From contig PLSJ01000302.1 of the NCBI GenBank assembly GCA_003165115.1, forward strand, positions 215 to 6,286: a stretch of DNA of 6,072 nt, given 5' to 3'. This document shows, in pieces, positions 5,266 through 6,072 of this stretch (position 1 is the first letter of the stretch; the number at the start of each line of letters is the position of its first letter). The stretch comes from Syntrophaceae bacterium. GTDB lineage: Bacteria; Desulfobacterota; Syntrophorhabdia; Syntrophorhabdales; WCHB1-27. The notes beneath the pieces are model-generated. The model was not told the DNA's origin. It ran no database searches and saw only the letters and a list, made by a program, of their open reading frames with translations. The translations under genes and the position numbers were made by a program.

Positions 5266-5426
5266 CGGTTTGCGTCTACTCCTTCCCGTATGGCGGCGAT
5301 AAGCTGCTCTAACTCTCGCTGTTCAAGCTTCATGAGAAAAGTCAGGTCAAGATCAGAACGAAGGAGTTTTTGGATGATCTGGACGAGTTTCTCCCTGGGA
5401 GTGTTTTCGCTGGCGGAAGCTTGCAT
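5262..5426 (-). CDS. 54-aa helical protein coupled to the short XRE gene
   Basis: Read from ATG 5426, the protein is MQASASENTPREKLVQIIQK followed by two further helices (DLTFLMKLEQRELEQLIAAI). It is rich in Leu, Glu and Lys and has no Cys or His. The same frame is open to GTG 5537, but the extra 37 residues look unlike protein and have no Shine-Dalgarno. The ATG has no clear ribosome site either; TAGAAT lies 7 nt before it, so a leaderless message is possible. The 4-nt overlap with the XRE gene marks an operon. The alpha-helical, charged character fits a partner that binds the regulator. The family is not recognised. Confidence 0.6.
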   Translation of the reverse strand: MQASASENTPREKLVQIIQKLLRSDLDLTFLMKLEQRELEQLIAAIREGVDANR

Positions 5427-5544
5427 GGGCTGTATTCTACTGCATCCGGCTTGAAAGGGAAAGGACAAAACGCCTTTCGCCGATGTATGGTGCTGGGCCT
5501 TCGAAAGCGAAACGTTACGAACGCTCTGGGTACGCACCCGTTGA

Positions 5545-5578
5545 CGACGAAGAGAAGACGCTGAGCTACTCTTCGTCG
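5545..5578. repeat. 10-bp perfect inverted repeat
   Basis: CGACGAAGAG (5545-5554) is exactly complementary to CTCTTCGTCG (5569-5578), with 14 nt between. It lies about 120 bp upstream of the 54-aa gene start. No T-run follows on either strand, so it is not a standard terminator. It could be an operator or a leader hairpin of the minus-strand pair, or an element end. Confidence 0.5.
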
Positions 5579-5661
5579 CACTCTCTGCTTCCTATCGTTA
5601 CCAGTACCAGCCTTCCCATAAAATGGGCCCTGTACGCAAAAACGTACGATTAGTCGCTGCG

Positions 5662-5722
5662 GTTACCGTGGGTTTCTCTGGGCAAAAACTGGCCAGTTTA
5701 TTCTATGGCGTCCGTTACCGTG
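5662..5722. repeat. Direct repeats of GTTACCGTG
   Basis: GTTACCGTG occurs at 5662-5670 and again at 5714-5722; the shorter GTTACC also occurs at 5597-5602. All are on the same strand in a region without genes. Significance is unknown. Confidence 0.35.
5686..5699. promoter_or_regulatory. 14-bp perfect palindrome AAACTGGCCAGTTT
   Basis: AAACTGG is followed directly by its complement CCAGTTT. Without a loop it suits a dimeric DNA-binding protein better than an RNA hairpin. It lies between the two GTTACCGTG repeats. No gene start is near enough to assign a target. Confidence 0.35.
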
Positions 5723-6065
5723 ACAAAACAGGTCCTCGGGGCCAAGAAGGAGCGACCCCCGGGAAGGAATACGTGACCTGACACCCAGCCGGAATTGGGG
5801 GCGTCGGGGAATAACGGAGCTTAAAGTAAGGCCACGATTCAGGACCTCCTGCGGCCTCCACGGTAGCCTCGGTCCTTCCTACCCAAATCGACAGAACATT
5901 GGCGTTTTCCTGCCAAATCATGCCATATAGAAAGTGATCGGCTACAATCGACATAAAACCTTTGATCTCAGGTTCGTATAGGGTATAGTCTATGATGATT
6001 AGTATCAGGGAAAAGTGTGCCACAGCTCTACGGTTTACCGGGAAAAACCGATCCAGAGCGTCCAT
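5715..6065 (-). CDS. Doubtful reading frame at the right edge
   Basis: The frame from ATG 6065 encodes 116 residues and has no recognisable motif. The first part includes a hydrophobic run (FSLILIIIDYTLY, 18-30), and the last third is Pro/Ser/Gly-rich, as when non-coding GC-rich DNA is translated. There is no Shine-Dalgarno before the ATG, and codon choice is less GC-biased at third positions than in norZ. The frame remains open to the window edge, so it could instead be the end of a longer gene. I think it is more likely not a gene. Confidence 0.15.
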   Translation of the reverse strand: MDALDRFFPVNRRAVAHFSLILIIIDYTLYEPEIKGFMSIVADHFLYGMIWQENANVLSIWVGRTEATVEAAGGPESWPYFKLRYSPTPPIPAGCQVTYSFPGVAPSWPRGPVLSR

Positions 6066-6072
6066 GAGGAGC

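Larger units (their letters stand above)
5579..6072. other. Region without a convincing gene, possible mobile-element margin
   Basis: The half-kilobase at the right edge has several short repeats (a CCCAT/ATGGG hairpin at 5615-5627, GTACG/CGTAC at 5632-5647, and those listed separately). The stretch at 5766-5785 begins GGAATACGTGACCTGACA. It looks to me like the repeat-like sequence seen beside IS200-like / REP-associated tyrosine transposase genes in similar bacteria, but this is from memory. No transposase is visible in the window. Confidence 0.3.

Noticed and set aside
5227..5564. Plus-strand frames at 5227-5454 and 5370-5564
   Set aside because: Antisense to the 54-aa gene and its leader; composition and lack of ribosome sites do not support coding.

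Overview
The window looks like bacterial chromosome of moderately high GC content. Protein style suggests an anaerobic or facultative proteobacterium of the deltaproteobacterial type (Desulfobacterota). That is an impression from the sequences, not a phylogenetic result.

Left part (1-1040, minus strand). A flavin reductase-like, FMN-binding protein (479 down to 1) runs off the left edge. Just upstream of it on the same strand lies a VapBC-type toxin-antitoxin pair. The antitoxin VapB (985 down to 800) is intact and has a good sigma70-like promoter. The PIN-domain toxin VapC (803 down to 496) is a pseudogene with three separate lesions: a 1-nt frameshift, Lys at a catalytic Glu position, and loss of the 3' end where it abuts the flavin reductase leader. 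The antitoxin promoter may now drive the flavin reductase.

Centre (1265-4135, plus strand). A two-gene operon encodes a quinol-type nitric oxide reductase (norZ, 763 aa, all metal-ligand residues present) and, 4 nt later, a small HD-domain phosphohydrolase of unknown substrate. Upstream is a perfect CRP/FNR-type palindrome (TTGAC-N4-GTCAA). Its centre falls about 41.5 bp before the start site predicted from a TATATA/TATATT -10 box, the geometry of a class II activated promoter. The unit therefore looks like an anaerobic or NO-responsive detoxification operon.

Right part (4136-5430). This is a regulator cluster. A minus-strand XRE regulator (4614-4240) is divergent from a small plus-strand helical protein (4751-4960), and the gap between them holds a long dyad around GAATTC. 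Next is a minus-strand pair of overlapping genes: a 54-aa helical protein and an unusual short XRE regulator that lacks the first part of its helix-turn-helix.

Right edge (5430-6072). No convincing gene is present. The region has a 10-bp perfect inverted repeat, a 14-bp palindrome, a 9-bp direct repeat and a stretch that may be a non-coding repeat or mobile-element margin. One weak minus-strand reading frame (6065-5715) is probably not real.
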